Of a stretch of DNA of 32,235 nucleotides, positions 19,513-27,968 are shown one piece after another. Each line of letters starts with the position of its first letter. Position 1 is the stretch's first letter. Location of the stretch: the NCBI GenBank assembly GCA_016212505.1, contig JACRGB010000011.1, positions 1-32,235 on the forward strand. Reading direction: 5' to 3'. The notes under the pieces were generated by a model. The model was not told where the DNA came from and did not search any database. It saw only the letters and a program-made list of their open reading frames with translations. Position numbers and translations under genes: made by a program. Source of the stretch: Microcaldota archaeon (GTDB lineage: Archaea; Micrarchaeota; Micrarchaeia; Anstonellales; Bilamarchaeaceae).

Positions 19513-19719
19513 ATGCCTACTAACAATGATGATCAAACCATTGATCAAACTGTCGATTCTTTCAAGTCTGGAACTTCGTTCCAGATTGATGGAATTTCTA
19601 ATCCCATCAAGGTGCCGTTTCCGACCCTTAAGCTAGTTTATAGGCTGTCGGAAAAGATAGTTGCTGCAAAAGAACTATCGGTCCATAGCCAGCAGCAAAC
19701 TCTAATCAGTGAGGAATAA
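19513..19719 (+). CDS. Small acidic hypothetical protein
   Basis: 68 residues: a polar N-terminus rich in Asp, Asn, Gln and Thr (MPTNNDDQTIDQTVDSF), a short strand-like middle (FQIDGISNPIKVPFPTLKL) and a C-terminal helix. No cysteine, signal or known motif is visible. The well-placed TATA palindrome and ATG support it as a gene. It ends 15 bp from the convergent secreted-protein gene. Confidence 0.5.
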   Translation: MPTNNDDQTIDQTVDSFKSGTSFQIDGISNPIKVPFPTLKLVYRLSEKIVAAKELSVHSQQQTLISEE

Positions 19720-19733
19720 TTTTTTGCTAAAGC

Positions 19734-20228
19734 TTATTTTCTTCTTACAACCATCGCCCCAACAAATATCGGCAGGATTGCAAAGAAAAATCCATCACAA
19801 AAGCTTGAAGGCGGTGCGATATCCTCAACTTTATCTGGTGATGGTGTATCGCAATGCTTTACTGCATCTGCTACACAAGTGTCTGCCCTCCTAAAACAAT
19901 GGTTAATATTCCCAACTTCGCAGTCGTATTTATCATTACTAGAAGCATATGCCGCTTTACATGTTTCTAACTTGTTTATGCATGCCTCTATTGCTGGGCA
20001 GGCCCCGGCCTTATACTGGATGCTTTCTATCGGGTAGGCACTAAACAAACACGCAATCCCTTTGCTTTGGTATCCTTCAAAACACTGCGAATCCATTTTA
20101 CCGTCTTTATCAAATGTACACTTTAAACAAGACGAAGCATATGCTTTCGATGCACATGTTGCTGCAAAAGATACTGTTGCAAATCCCAGAACCAAGATCA
20201 AGATTACGAATATTTTTCTATTTAGCAT
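19734..20228 (-). CDS. Cys-rich secreted protein anchored by a C-terminal membrane helix
   Basis: 164 residues. Signal peptide MLNRKIFVILILVLGFATVS, likely cut after SFA. About 115 residues then carry 13 cysteines, many in paired spacing, so a disulfide-bonded extracellular domain is likely. A hydrophobic segment FFFAILPIFVGAMVV followed by RRK closes the protein, the layout of a type I membrane protein with a short cytosolic basic tail. Family unknown. Leaderless: TTTATAACC (20251-20259), read on the minus strand, gives a TATA box 26 nt before ATG. Confidence 0.7.
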   Translation of the reverse strand: MLNRKIFVILILVLGFATVSFAATCASKAYASSCLKCTFDKDGKMDSQCFEGYQSKGIACLFSAYPIESIQYKAGACPAIEACINKLETCKAAYASSNDKYDCEVGNINHCFRRADTCVADAVKHCDTPSPDKVEDIAPPSSFCDGFFFAILPIFVGAMVVRRK

Positions 20229-20281
20229 GTTATGGATAACAAAAACTGGCTTTATAACCGTTTTGATGAGAAAAAATTAAG

Positions 20282-20395
20282 CGTCCTGGCCGGGGTTCGA
20301 ACCCGGGTCGCGAGAGTGACAGTCTCGTATGCTAACCACAAAGCGCTAAGAGCATCATTTTTATGAGTGACCCTCGAGCTCTACACTACCAGGAC
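20282..20395 (-). tRNA. tRNA-Asp (anticodon GTC) with a D-loop intron
   Basis: Minus strand from 20395: acceptor GTCCTGG pairs with CCAGGAC (20283-20289), discriminator G; D stem GTGT/GCAT; anticodon stem CGAGA/TCTCG with loop CTGTCAC (anticodon GTC); T arm CCGGG/TTCGAAC/CCCGG. The span is 114 nt and the mature form 72 nt. The extra 42 nt sit in the D loop, between GTGTAG and TGGTTAGCAT, at about 20339-20380. The insert can form AGAGC/GCTCT and TCAT/ATGA helices and has GCGC near its 3' end that can pair with the exon GTGT. The anticodon loop has no intron. Confidence 0.9.
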
Positions 20396-20441
20396 AATAA
20401 GCATATTCAATTTATGTATTCGGAAACCTTTAAAATAAGAG

Positions 20442-20451
20442 TTTTTTATAG
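20442..20451 (+). promoter_or_regulatory. Probable TATA box of purH
   Basis: TTTTTTATAG is centred about 25 nt before ATG 20471, suggesting a leaderless transcript. The divergent tRNA-Asp gene starts 46 bp away, so the two promoters are packed into 75 bp. Confidence 0.4.
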
Positions 20452-20470
20452 TAGTTAACTGGTTCTATTC

Positions 20471-22018
20471 ATGCAGGTGAAACGGGCACTCCTAAGTGTC
20501 TATAATAAGGACAAAATTCTCGAACTCGCCACCGCCCTAAACGAGATGAGCATTGAAATTATCTCGAGCGGAGGCACTGCTAAATTGCTTAAACGTAACA
20601 AAATCCCCGCAACTGAAGTTTCTACTTTTACCAATTTTCCTGAAATGATGGACGGCAGGGTGAAAACCCTTCACCCCAAAATCCATGGCGGGATTCTATA
20701 CGACCGCAAGAATTCAAAGCATATTAGCGATGCAGGAAAAAACGGAATACAACCAATTGATCTGGTGGTTGTTAACCTTTATCCATTTGAGGAAACCGTC
20801 CTTAAAGGAGCATCATTGGGCGAAGTAATTGAAAATATCGATATTGGCGGACCTGCACTTTTAAGAGCCGCAGCAAAAAACTATCAACATGTTGCGGTTG
20901 TGTGTAATCCGGCAAGGTACGAGCAGATCCTGGGCGAGCTTCGGGATGGTGAAACAATAAGCGAAAAAACCCGGGAACTACTGGCACTTGAAGCCTGGAT
21001 GCAGGTGGCACATTATGATGTTTCAATAGAGCACTATTTTGCAAAACACTTCGGAAAATCTGAAGAATTTCCGGAATATATGAACCTGACTTTCAGGAAG
21101 AAGCAGGATTTGCGTTATGGTGAAAATCCCCATCAGAAAGCTGCCCTCTATCATGACGAGTTTTACAACAACCCCTCTGTCCTTGATGCAATACAGCACC
21201 AGGGCAAGCAATTATCCTACAATAATGTACTTGACTGCAATGCTTCATTCAAACTGATCCGAGAATTCGAAGAACCCACTGCGGTTATCGTGAAACACAA
21301 CAATCCATGCGGTGTCGCATCAAACGATAAAATCCTAGAAGCGTACAAGGTTGCAAAATCCGTTGATCCTGAGGCGGCATTTGGCGGAATCGTAGCCATA
21401 AATCGCCCTGTCGATGAGGCTCTTGCCAAGGAAATCATCAGCAGGTTCGTTGAAATAGTAATGGCCCCGGAATTTACCAAAGGTGCATTGGAAGTATTTA
21501 TGGCCAAAAAAAATATCAGAATTATGGAAATCAAGAGTATTAGGGTTAAACGCCAGCCTTATCGCAAATATCGGTCTATTCTAGGAGGTTTGCTTGTTCA
21601 GGATGCAAACGTGAAGCTGATTGAAGAAACAAAAGTCGTAACAAAAAGGGCTCCGACAAAAGAAGAAACGGAAGCCATGAAATATGCCTGGAAAATCGTG
21701 AAATACGTTAAATCAAATGCAATCGTTTACGCTCGTCCTGGGCGGGCACTCGGCATTGGCGCTGGCCAGATGAAGCGGATCGATGCAACGAAAATCGCAG
21801 CTTCAATTGCAAAGGATAACGGCGAATCGCTTAAGGGAGCTGTTATGGCATCTGATGCTTTTTTCCCGTTTAGAGACGGAATCGATTATGCTGCGAGCCT
21901 TGGTATTTCAGCAATTATCCAGCCAGGTGGGTCAATAAAGGATGAAGAAGTCATTGCTGCGGCAAATGAACATAATATTGCGATGGTATTTACTGGAATA
22001 AGGCATTTCAGGCATTAA
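20471..22018 (+). CDS. purH: Bifunctional AICAR transformylase / IMP cyclohydrolase
   Basis: 515 residues, full length. The cyclohydrolase domain (1-about 195) shows [40 protein letters not shown] and [10 protein letters not shown]. The transformylase domain shows RYGENPHQ (216-222), the catalytic KHNNPCG (275-281), [14 protein letters not shown] and [12 protein letters not shown] near the C-terminus. It makes the last two steps to IMP using formyl-tetrahydrofolate. Many archaea use PurP and PurO instead, so a bacterial-type fused PurH suggests acquisition or an unusual archaeal lineage. With GuaAa it implies de novo purine synthesis. Confidence 0.97.
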   Translation: MQVKRALLSVYNKDKILELATALNEMSIEIISSGGTAKLLKRNKIPATEVSTFTNFPEMMDGRVKTLHPKIHGGILYDRKNSKHISDAGKNGIQPIDLVVVNLYPFEETVLKGASLGEVIENIDIGGPALLRAAAKNYQHVAVVCNPARYEQILGELRDGETISEKTRELLALEAWMQVAHYDVSIEHYFAKHFGKSEEFPEYMNLTFRKKQDLRYGENPHQKAALYHDEFYNNPSVLDAIQHQGKQLSYNNVLDCNASFKLIREFEEPTAVIVKHNNPCGVASNDKILEAYKVAKSVDPEAAFGGIVAINRPVDEALAKEIISRFVEIVMAPEFTKGALEVFMAKKNIRIMEIKSIRVKRQPYRKYRSILGGLLVQDANVKLIEETKVVTKRAPTKEETEAMKYAWKIVKYVKSNAIVYARPGRALGIGAGQMKRIDATKIAASIAKDNGESLKGAVMASDAFFPFRDGIDYAASLGISAIIQPGGSIKDEEVIAAANEHNIAMVFTGIRHFRH

Positions 22019-22075
22019 ATTAGCAAAACCAAAAGATACAAACTCTTTTATTCGAACAAGTTCTTCTTTTATTAT

Positions 22076-22573
22076 ATGAAAAAATCAGATGTAATTATTC
22101 GTAAAGCGACTTTGAAAGACCGTACTGCTTTATACCCGTTGGTTGCTGGCCTGATGCTTCACCACCGTTTACTTGCAAAAAACAAAGATCACCTTGCGCA
22201 GCTTATTGAAGTTGATGATATCTCCAAACTCCGTAGGCAATGGTTCACTAAACATATCAGCTCAAAAAATAGCCTTGTGCTTGTTGCGCAAATGAATGAA
22301 GAAATAGTCGGGTATTCCCTTAATTTTATCAAAGATAATGTTCGCGTTTATAAACTTAGAAAATTAGGTCATGTGGCCGACCTTTACATAAAAAAAGGCC
22401 ATCGAGGGCAGGGCATAGCAAAGCAATTCAAGGATATTATTTTCAGTTGGTTCAAGAAAAAAAGAATCAAATATTTATCAATTGCGACCCATGCTGAAAA
22501 TAAGAAAGCCCACTCAATCTACAAAAAATGGGGTTTCTTCGATTATCACATCGAAATGCGTAAAAAGCTCTGA
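22076..22573 (+). CDS. GNAT-family N-acetyltransferase
   Basis: 165 residues with the GNAT order: IIRKATLKDRTALYPLVAGL, a central strand VLVAQMNEEIVGYSLNF, the acetyl-CoA pyrophosphate loop GHRGQGIAKQF after VADLYIKKGHRG, then ATHAENKKAHSIYKKWGF in the last helix. GNAT enzymes transfer an acetyl group to amines; the acceptor here is unknown. Family well supported, substrate not. Confidence 0.9.
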   Translation: MKKSDVIIRKATLKDRTALYPLVAGLMLHHRLLAKNKDHLAQLIEVDDISKLRRQWFTKHISSKNSLVLVAQMNEEIVGYSLNFIKDNVRVYKLRKLGHVADLYIKKGHRGQGIAKQFKDIIFSWFKKKRIKYLSIATHAENKKAHSIYKKWGFFDYHIEMRKKL

Positions 22574-22646
22574 TTTTCGCCTTTAGGTAGTAATTTACAG
22601 GCAAAGCATGCAAAATAAAGTTATAATAAATGCATAAAAACGGAAG

Positions 22647-22655
22647 CTTTAAATA
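22647..22655 (+). promoter_or_regulatory. TATA box upstream of the beta-rich unknown gene
   Basis: CTTTAAATA is centred 34 nt before ATG 22685 and 28 nt before GTG 22679. This leaves the precise leaderless start uncertain. Confidence 0.5.
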
Positions 22656-22684
22656 GTGAATGAACATAATCAATATTGGTGCTT

Positions 22685-23506
22685 ATGCAAGTAGGTCAGG
22701 CTCTACCAGTTCAACATACAAATCCAAAAATTCCTCGTAATCTATTAGATGAACCGCCTCAACTAATCAAAAGACCTTATTGCTGGATTTCAGTGACTGT
22801 TTTTAACGGAAGAAAACCTAATTATGAACCTGAATATTACTTATCAATACCAAATGGCATGGTGAGCTTTAATTTAAAAGTTCCTGGAAAGGAAGTTGAA
22901 CCAACAATTCTTTTAGTTACTACTAGTTCTGATGGAAAAACTATTTTACTTGAGGGGCCTTCCTTAAAATTTTCTGCATATCATAGCCGAACAAGTAGTG
23001 AAATAACACTCAAACAAGGCGAATGGGACACGTTTATTCTTCCCACTGGAAGACCACTGACTCCGGAAACATTTTATGATGGGCTTACTTTCGGCTATAG
23101 AGTACAATTTAATGATATTGTTCATAGACTAGAACCCAAAGATCCTGGTTTTGTCCGGTGCGCAGTTGTTGAAATTACAGAGAATATAACCAATAACCGG
23201 CACTTGGTAAGAACCGTAGAAAGGATTCCTACAGATGTAGCAATATCATTATCTCCAAGGCCATTGACTGTTAAGCTGCATTGGGGCAATATGGTTGAAG
23301 TTCTCACTAACTTTAATGATGGATCTAGTGTTTATCTAGACTCACCAGGTGCTACTAAAAATTATCATTTTTACAATGAAGATGGTTATACAAAAGGACC
23401 GGTTCTTTTTAGTGCAAGATTTATTGGAATGGAATACCTTCCTGTATTCAATTTACCTGATGGCCAACTCATAGGACCCGGCTCAGTTGAGCTTTTGACC
23501 CCCTAA
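22685..23506 (+). CDS. Hypothetical beta-rich protein
   Basis: 273 residues from ATG 22685; in-frame TTG 22676 and GTG 22679 are possible earlier starts. No signal peptide or membrane segment. Dense alternation of hydrophobic and polar residues (VSFNLKVPGKEVEPTILLVT, TVKLHWGNMVEVLTNF) suggests a mostly beta-sheet protein, perhaps two similar domains. It ends LPDGQLIGPGSVELLTP. I recognise no family or active site. It stands alone between GNAT and geranylgeranyl reductase genes and is more A+T-rich than either, which hints at a different origin. Confidence 0.6.
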   Translation: MQVGQALPVQHTNPKIPRNLLDEPPQLIKRPYCWISVTVFNGRKPNYEPEYYLSIPNGMVSFNLKVPGKEVEPTILLVTTSSDGKTILLEGPSLKFSAYHSRTSSEITLKQGEWDTFILPTGRPLTPETFYDGLTFGYRVQFNDIVHRLEPKDPGFVRCAVVEITENITNNRHLVRTVERIPTDVAISLSPRPLTVKLHWGNMVEVLTNFNDGSSVYLDSPGATKNYHFYNEDGYTKGPVLFSARFIGMEYLPVFNLPDGQLIGPGSVELLTP

Positions 23507-23575
23507 GATCGGGTTTTAAAATATTCTCTTCCCTAACATTTAGTCTATTTAATCGCGAGATTTATTGGTGACTAT

Positions 23576-24793
23576 ATGGAAGAATTTGACGTTATTGTAT
23601 TAGGTGGCGGGCCGTCAGGCTCAAGTACGACGATTTTCCTCTCAAAAGCAGGAAAGAAGGTCCTTCTCTTAGACCGGGCAAAGTTCCCGCGTGATAAAAC
23701 CTGCGGTGATGGTATATCTGGCCGCTCGGTAGGGATCTTAGGGGAACTTGGTGTCCTTGATGATGTGCGAAAAGCTGAGCACATGGACATGTTTGGCGTA
23801 ACATTCTCTTCTCCAAAAGGCACGGTTGTGCCAATTTCTTCCGGCAAGCCTGCTAATGGCGTTCCTCCTGGTTTTGTCTGCCGAAGGGAAGTTTTCGATA
23901 ATGTATTATTCCAAAATGCAAAGAAAGTTGCTGCAAAAACCATCGAAGGCTTTATCGCAACCCAGATAGTAAAGGAAGGCGATAAGGTCGTGGGAGTAAA
24001 AGGAATGCTTAATGGGAAAGAAACCGAATTCCGGTGCAAAGTATTCGTTGGCGCTGATGGTGCTGGCGGAATAAGTGCCCGCCAACTGGGTGCGCTCAAT
24101 GAAGATGAAATCCACCAATGCGCTGCAGTCCGATGCTACTATGATAATGTTGAAGGCATGGGTGATAAGATCGAATTACATTTCATCAAGGAAGCATTGC
24201 CAGGTTATTTCTGGATCTTCCCCCTTCCAAATAAACGTGCGAACGTTGGTATTGGAATAGTTGTTAAAGATATGAAGGCGAAGAAAATCAATTTACAAAA
24301 AGTTATGCTTGATGTTATAGAAAACCACCCTGTTTTCAAGCAAAGATTTGCAAATGCTAAACGCTCAACTGATATAAAAAGCTGGCTGCTTCCATTAGGT
24401 TCATTACGAACGAAAAACTATGGAAACGGTTATGTTTTGGTAGGAGACGCATCATCACTCATTGACCCATTTTCCGGTGAAGGAATCGGCAATGCACTCT
24501 CAAGCGGCAAATATTCATCAAGGGCAATAATCGCAGCATTTGAGGCAAACGACTTTAGCGAACAAAAACTTTCAGCATACAATAAGATGCTCTTTGAAGA
24601 AATTGGGGACGAATTAGACACCAATTTCAGGATGCAGAAGATGGCAAACCACCAATGGCTACTTAATATGATGATTGATAAGGCTGGACGAAGTGATTTA
24701 GTTAAAGGTGCAATCAGCGATGCGTTGATCAACCCGGACAATCACAAGAAGCTGATGGACCCCCTTTTTATCCTAAGGGTACTGGTTGCTTAG
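23576..24793 (+). CDS. Geranylgeranyl reductase family FAD enzyme
   Basis: 405 residues. FAD-binding motif VIVLGGGPSGSSTTIFLSKA (7-26), then LDRAKFPRDKTCGDGISG, the family signature near residues 37-54. GADGAGG is at about 160 and YVLVGDASSLIDPFSGEGIG is the second FAD motif near 290. Archaeal members reduce the isoprenoid chains of ether lipids such as digeranylgeranylglycerophospholipid; others act on prenyl quinones or chlorophyll. The CGDGIS motif and length fit the archaeal lipid enzymes. Ribosome site GGTGAC lies 6 nt before ATG. Confidence 0.9.
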   Translation: MEEFDVIVLGGGPSGSSTTIFLSKAGKKVLLLDRAKFPRDKTCGDGISGRSVGILGELGVLDDVRKAEHMDMFGVTFSSPKGTVVPISSGKPANGVPPGFVCRREVFDNVLFQNAKKVAAKTIEGFIATQIVKEGDKVVGVKGMLNGKETEFRCKVFVGADGAGGISARQLGALNEDEIHQCAAVRCYYDNVEGMGDKIELHFIKEALPGYFWIFPLPNKRANVGIGIVVKDMKAKKINLQKVMLDVIENHPVFKQRFANAKRSTDIKSWLLPLGSLRTKNYGNGYVLVGDASSLIDPFSGEGIGNALSSGKYSSRAIIAAFEANDFSEQKLSAYNKMLFEEIGDELDTNFRMQKMANHQWLLNMMIDKAGRSDLVKGAISDALINPDNHKKLMDPLFILRVLVA

Positions 24794-24834
24794 CAATAGG
24801 ATACTTTTTATTTTTTCTTTACTTTTTCTTAATT

Positions 24835-26184
24835 ATGGTAGAAAAATTCGATCTTATTGTAATTGGTGCTGGTTCTGGTCTGGATATTGTTTCCGCAGCA
24901 AGCAGCAAAGGCCTAAAAGTAGCCTTAATTGAAAAAGGACCAATGGGTGGAACCTGCCTTAATCGTGGATGTATTCCTTCCAAAATGATAATTCATAGCG
25001 CGGATCTAATGCAGGAAATTAAACGAGCACATCTCTTTGGCTTAAAGGTCGGAAAAGTAAAAATTGATTTTGCAAAAATTACTGATAGAGCAAATAATGC
25101 TGTGGATAAAGATGCGCAAGAAATCGAAGAATCGATAAGAAAATCGAAAAATATTACGTTGTTCAAAGGAACCGGTAAATTTATTGGCCCCAAAACATTA
25201 GACATTGGCGGCAAGCAGCTAACCTCAGACAAAATCGTTATTGGGGCAGGTACGCGTCCTTCAATTCCTCCAATAGAAGGATTGGATACTGTTCCTTATA
25301 TGACCAGCGATGAAGCTTTACGATTGCGAAAACTACCCAAACATTTGATTATTGTTGGTGGCGGATACATTGCATGCGAACTTGCGCATTTCTTTGGTTC
25401 GATGGGCTCGTCAATAACTATTTTGCAAAGAAATGTGAGGCTATTACCAGATGAAGATGAAGAAGTTTCTTTAAAATTCACTGAACTCTTTTCCAAACAA
25501 TATGATGTTAAACTTGGGTTTACGGTTAAAAAAGTCGAAAAAATAAAAAATAAAATAATTGTGCGAAGCGATCGGGAAAAAGTTGAGGGTACTGATTTGC
25601 TAATTGCAACTGGTCGAATTCCAAATAGCGATATTCTGGATGTTAGCAAAACAAATGTATTAACCAACAAAGCAGGATTTGTCGAGACAAACGACTACTT
25701 ACAAACAAATGTTCCGGGGATTTATGCCTTTGGGGACATTGCAGGCAAATACTTGTTCAAGCACTCAGCAAATTTGGAAGCAGAATATGTTACTTACAAT
25801 ATGTTTAACGAAAATAATTTGAAAAAAGTTGACTATACTGGGATGCCCCATGCAGTATTTTCTTATCCACAAGTTGCTGGAGTGGGTGCAACTGAGCAGG
25901 AACTAAAAGAGAAAAAAATTGATTATCTAGTTGGCAAATACAAGTACATTGATAGTGGAATGGGGTTAGCAATTGAAGATCAAGATGGATTTGTGAAATT
26001 CCTCACAGATTACCAAGGAAAAATTCTTGGCTGCCATATAATGGGCCATGAAGCATCAACCTTGATTCATGAGGTTTTGGTTTCCATAAAAGCAGGAAAA
26101 GGTCATGTGAATGACATTATCGATACGATCCATATTCACCCTGCATTAAGCGAGGTTGTGCAACGAGGGGCTGGGTCGGTCTAG
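24835..26184 (+). CDS. Pyridine nucleotide-disulfide oxidoreductase (dihydrolipoyl dehydrogenase-like)
   Basis: 449 residues. FAD motif IVIGAGSGLDI; redox disulfide GGTCLNRGCIPSK with Cys41 and Cys46; NAD(P)-binding LIIVGGGYIACELAHFFGSM; second FAD motif GIYAFGDIAGK; C-terminal acid-base pair HIHPALSE with His435 and Glu440. All catalytic residues of the Lpd/mercuric-/mycothione-reductase group are present. GSGLDI in place of the usual GxGxxG (GPGGYV) and the IHIHPALSE ending are closer to mycothione-reductase-like branches, so it may reduce another disulfide than lipoamide. No 2-oxoacid dehydrogenase genes lie nearby to suggest a complex. Confidence 0.88.
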   Translation: MVEKFDLIVIGAGSGLDIVSAASSKGLKVALIEKGPMGGTCLNRGCIPSKMIIHSADLMQEIKRAHLFGLKVGKVKIDFAKITDRANNAVDKDAQEIEESIRKSKNITLFKGTGKFIGPKTLDIGGKQLTSDKIVIGAGTRPSIPPIEGLDTVPYMTSDEALRLRKLPKHLIIVGGGYIACELAHFFGSMGSSITILQRNVRLLPDEDEEVSLKFTELFSKQYDVKLGFTVKKVEKIKNKIIVRSDREKVEGTDLLIATGRIPNSDILDVSKTNVLTNKAGFVETNDYLQTNVPGIYAFGDIAGKYLFKHSANLEAEYVTYNMFNENNLKKVDYTGMPHAVFSYPQVAGVGATEQELKEKKIDYLVGKYKYIDSGMGLAIEDQDGFVKFLTDYQGKILGCHIMGHEASTLIHEVLVSIKAGKGHVNDIIDTIHIHPALSEVVQRGAGSV

Positions 26185-26227
26185 TTATTGAACAACTAAG
26201 GTTGCAACCGGCATCCAATTCCTTAAT

Positions 26228-27298
26228 TTATTCTTCTTGTCCGTTGTCTAATAATTTTTGGACTTCAGTAATCTGCCTTGCCCTTCGTGTACTCCTTTCG
26301 CTAATCCATGCGCCAAAACCAAGTAAATTTATTGCATAATCTATAAAGAACATTTTCAAAAGACTAAGTAATGGATCCGGGTAAGTGATCTGTGCCTGAT
26401 AATATCTGGTTTGAAGTTCAGCATATTCCCTAAATTCTTCATCTGAAAGCGGCTTCGTATAAGAACGGGTGACCGCATCATCAAGAAAATCCGGTGTAAG
26501 GCCCTTTTCTTTTACTGTGATGTCATATCGTTCAGGGTCAAAAAACCCCGTCATTCCCCTGTGGATATGTCCTCTGGTAACTATGATGGCCTGATCAGGT
26601 TTTTTTCTACTGAATCCCTCTATCATCTGCTGCAATCTCTTGTCTCTTGTAAGATCTGATTCAACCATTGTCCTAATGAGCTCCAAAGTCGTCATCTGTG
26701 CAACTCCGTTTTCTGCCAATAACCTTTTTATCTCCATGTTCAATTCAATAAATTTCTTGGCTGAGAGCACATCAACAACATTGAATGCTTCTGGAATAGT
26801 TATTATCCTGCCTGGTTTTTCAGAATTTACTCCTCTTATCATATTACCAAGCCCAAAACTAAACCCGTCACCCCCATCAATGGAGAATGCATGGCTGAAA
26901 AGGAATGATACCGGGATATTCGCTTTTTGTGAGTATTCACGTATCAGGTTACCAAACTGTCTCATTTGTTGGCGAAAAGCAAAGCGAGACGGGGCTACAG
27001 TTCCGGCATCTATTGTTTTTTCCAATACTTTCCTAGTAAATTCGTTTAATAAGTTTAATTTTCTAGACAAATTTTCCCGGTACTTTTTTTTATTGCCTTC
27101 TTCATCACCCATTAATCTATGTAGCCTTTCAGGGTGTAATCCCCATTCTGGTATCCATACTGCATTTCTCCCTTCCTCAATTACTCTTCGGTCTATGAAA
27201 TCTTTTGCCGCTTCCCTAAAAAATCTGACATCTGCCCTAGTTCCAGGTCCTGCATGCATTCCGAAGACTAGAAGTAATGGGGTTTTTCTTCGTACCAT
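26228..27298 (-). CDS. Hypothetical protein with a C-terminal hydrophobic helix
   Basis: 356 residues, leaderless: TTTTAAATA on the minus strand is about 28 nt before ATG 27296-27298. The start LLLVFGMHAGPGTRADVRFF, a middle PVSFLFSHAFSIDGGDGFSF and the later IIVTRGHIHRGMTGFF resemble a parallel alpha/beta enzyme with possibly important His residues (in MHAG and GHIHRG). A hydrophobic amphipathic stretch SLLKMFFIDYAINLLGFGAW lies near 310-330. A TraB/ChaN-like fold is conceivable but I cannot support it. Function unknown. Confidence 0.6.
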   Translation of the reverse strand: MVRRKTPLLLVFGMHAGPGTRADVRFFREAAKDFIDRRVIEEGRNAVWIPEWGLHPERLHRLMGDEEGNKKKYRENLSRKLNLLNEFTRKVLEKTIDAGTVAPSRFAFRQQMRQFGNLIREYSQKANIPVSFLFSHAFSIDGGDGFSFGLGNMIRGVNSEKPGRIITIPEAFNVVDVLSAKKFIELNMEIKRLLAENGVAQMTTLELIRTMVESDLTRDKRLQQMIEGFSRKKPDQAIIVTRGHIHRGMTGFFDPERYDITVKEKGLTPDFLDDAVTRSYTKPLSDEEFREYAELQTRYYQAQITYPDPLLSLLKMFFIDYAINLLGFGAWISERSTRRARQITEVQKLLDNGQEE

Positions 27299-27341
27299 GG
27301 ATAGTTATCTGTGTGGTAATATTTAAAAATAAATGGTTTAT

Positions 27342-27471
27342 TCCCGTCGGCCTGACTTGAACAAGCAACCTTCCCGTTTCCAACTTTTAGGAAAAGTTGG
27401 TCAAAACTGACTCGTTAAAAGCGAGCAAAGCAAAACTACAGCGGGACGCTCTACCATTGAGCTACGACGGG
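27342..27471 (-). tRNA. tRNA-Tyr (anticodon GTA) with an anticodon-loop intron
   Basis: Minus strand from 27471: acceptor CCCGTCG pairs with CGACGGG (27343-27349), with the archaeal C1-G72 pair and discriminator A; D arm GCTC/AATGGTA/GAGC; anticodon stem TCCCG/CGGGA; loop CTGTAG plus A (anticodon GTA); T arm GCTTG/TTCAAGT/CAGGC. Total 130 nt, mature 72 nt. A 58-nt intron at the canonical 37/38 place is at 27378-27435. It contains CAGTTTTG followed by a hairpin CCAACTTTT/AAAAGTTGG that resembles the tRNA-Thr anticodon intron. Confidence 0.9.
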
Positions 27472-27502
27472 TCGCACTAAGAATGTAATACTAGTTAGAA
27501 AT

Positions 27503-27513
27503 GTCTTATAAAT
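27503..27513. promoter_or_regulatory. Possible shared TATA element for tRNA-Tyr and the CoA-binding gene
   Basis: TCTTATAAATT is centred about 26 nt before ATG 27534 on the plus strand and about 37 nt before the tRNA-Tyr 5' end on the minus strand. It clearly fits the plus-strand gene; use by the tRNA is less certain. Confidence 0.5.
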
Positions 27514-27533
27514 TTAGCCGTTGGACATTTTTT

Positions 27534-27944
27534 ATGGATATTTTAGCAATTTTAAAAAATTCAAAAACAATTGCCGTTGTTGGCCTGTCCGATAAGCCCG
27601 ATCGGCCTTCTTTTGCTGTCGCAACTTATCTTCTGGATAAGGGCTATCGGATAATCCCGGTAAATCCCAACATCAAAGAGTGGCGAGGAATCAAGGCATA
27701 TCCCTCTCTGATCACCATTCCAAAATCCGAGCAAATTGATGTTGTTGATATTTTCAGGAAAAGTGAGGATGTTGAGCCAATTGTTGATGATGCGATCAAT
27801 ATTCGTGCCAAAGTTATTTGGATGCAATTAGGCATTCTGAACAATGGTGCTGCCAAGAAAGCAACTGATAAGGGGCTAATTGTAGTTATGGATAAGTGCA
27901 TGAAGATAGAGCATTCTAAGTTTTTTTCAAATTCATCTTTTTAA
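27534..27944 (+). CDS. CoA-binding domain protein (YccU-like)
   Basis: 136 residues, a single Rossmann-type CoA_binding domain: KTIAVVGLSDKPDRPSFAVA, GYRIIPVNPN, YPSLITIP, VDVVDIFRKSEDVEPIVDDA, AKVIWMQLGI and VVMDKCMKIEHSKF. This is the stand-alone family related to the N-terminal domain of acyl-CoA synthetases, with no known reaction. ATG 27534 is chosen over ATG 27501 because the TATA box (27503-27513) lies between them, so the longer form would not be transcribed from it. Confidence 0.9.
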   Translation: MDILAILKNSKTIAVVGLSDKPDRPSFAVATYLLDKGYRIIPVNPNIKEWRGIKAYPSLITIPKSEQIDVVDIFRKSEDVEPIVDDAINIRAKVIWMQLGILNNGAAKKATDKGLIVVMDKCMKIEHSKFFSNSSF

Positions 27945-27946
27945 AG
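27937..27946 (+). promoter_or_regulatory. TATA box of the protein kinase gene
   Basis: CTTTTTAAAG is centred about 27 nt before ATG 27969 and overlaps the stop of the CoA-binding gene. The kinase transcript should be leaderless. Confidence 0.5.
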
Positions 27947-27968
27947 ACTTACGTACACATATTATAAC

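Noticed and set aside
26640-27326. 228-codon plus-strand frame
   Set aside because: It is antisense to the 356-residue minus-strand gene, which has a promoter, better composition and motif-like regions.
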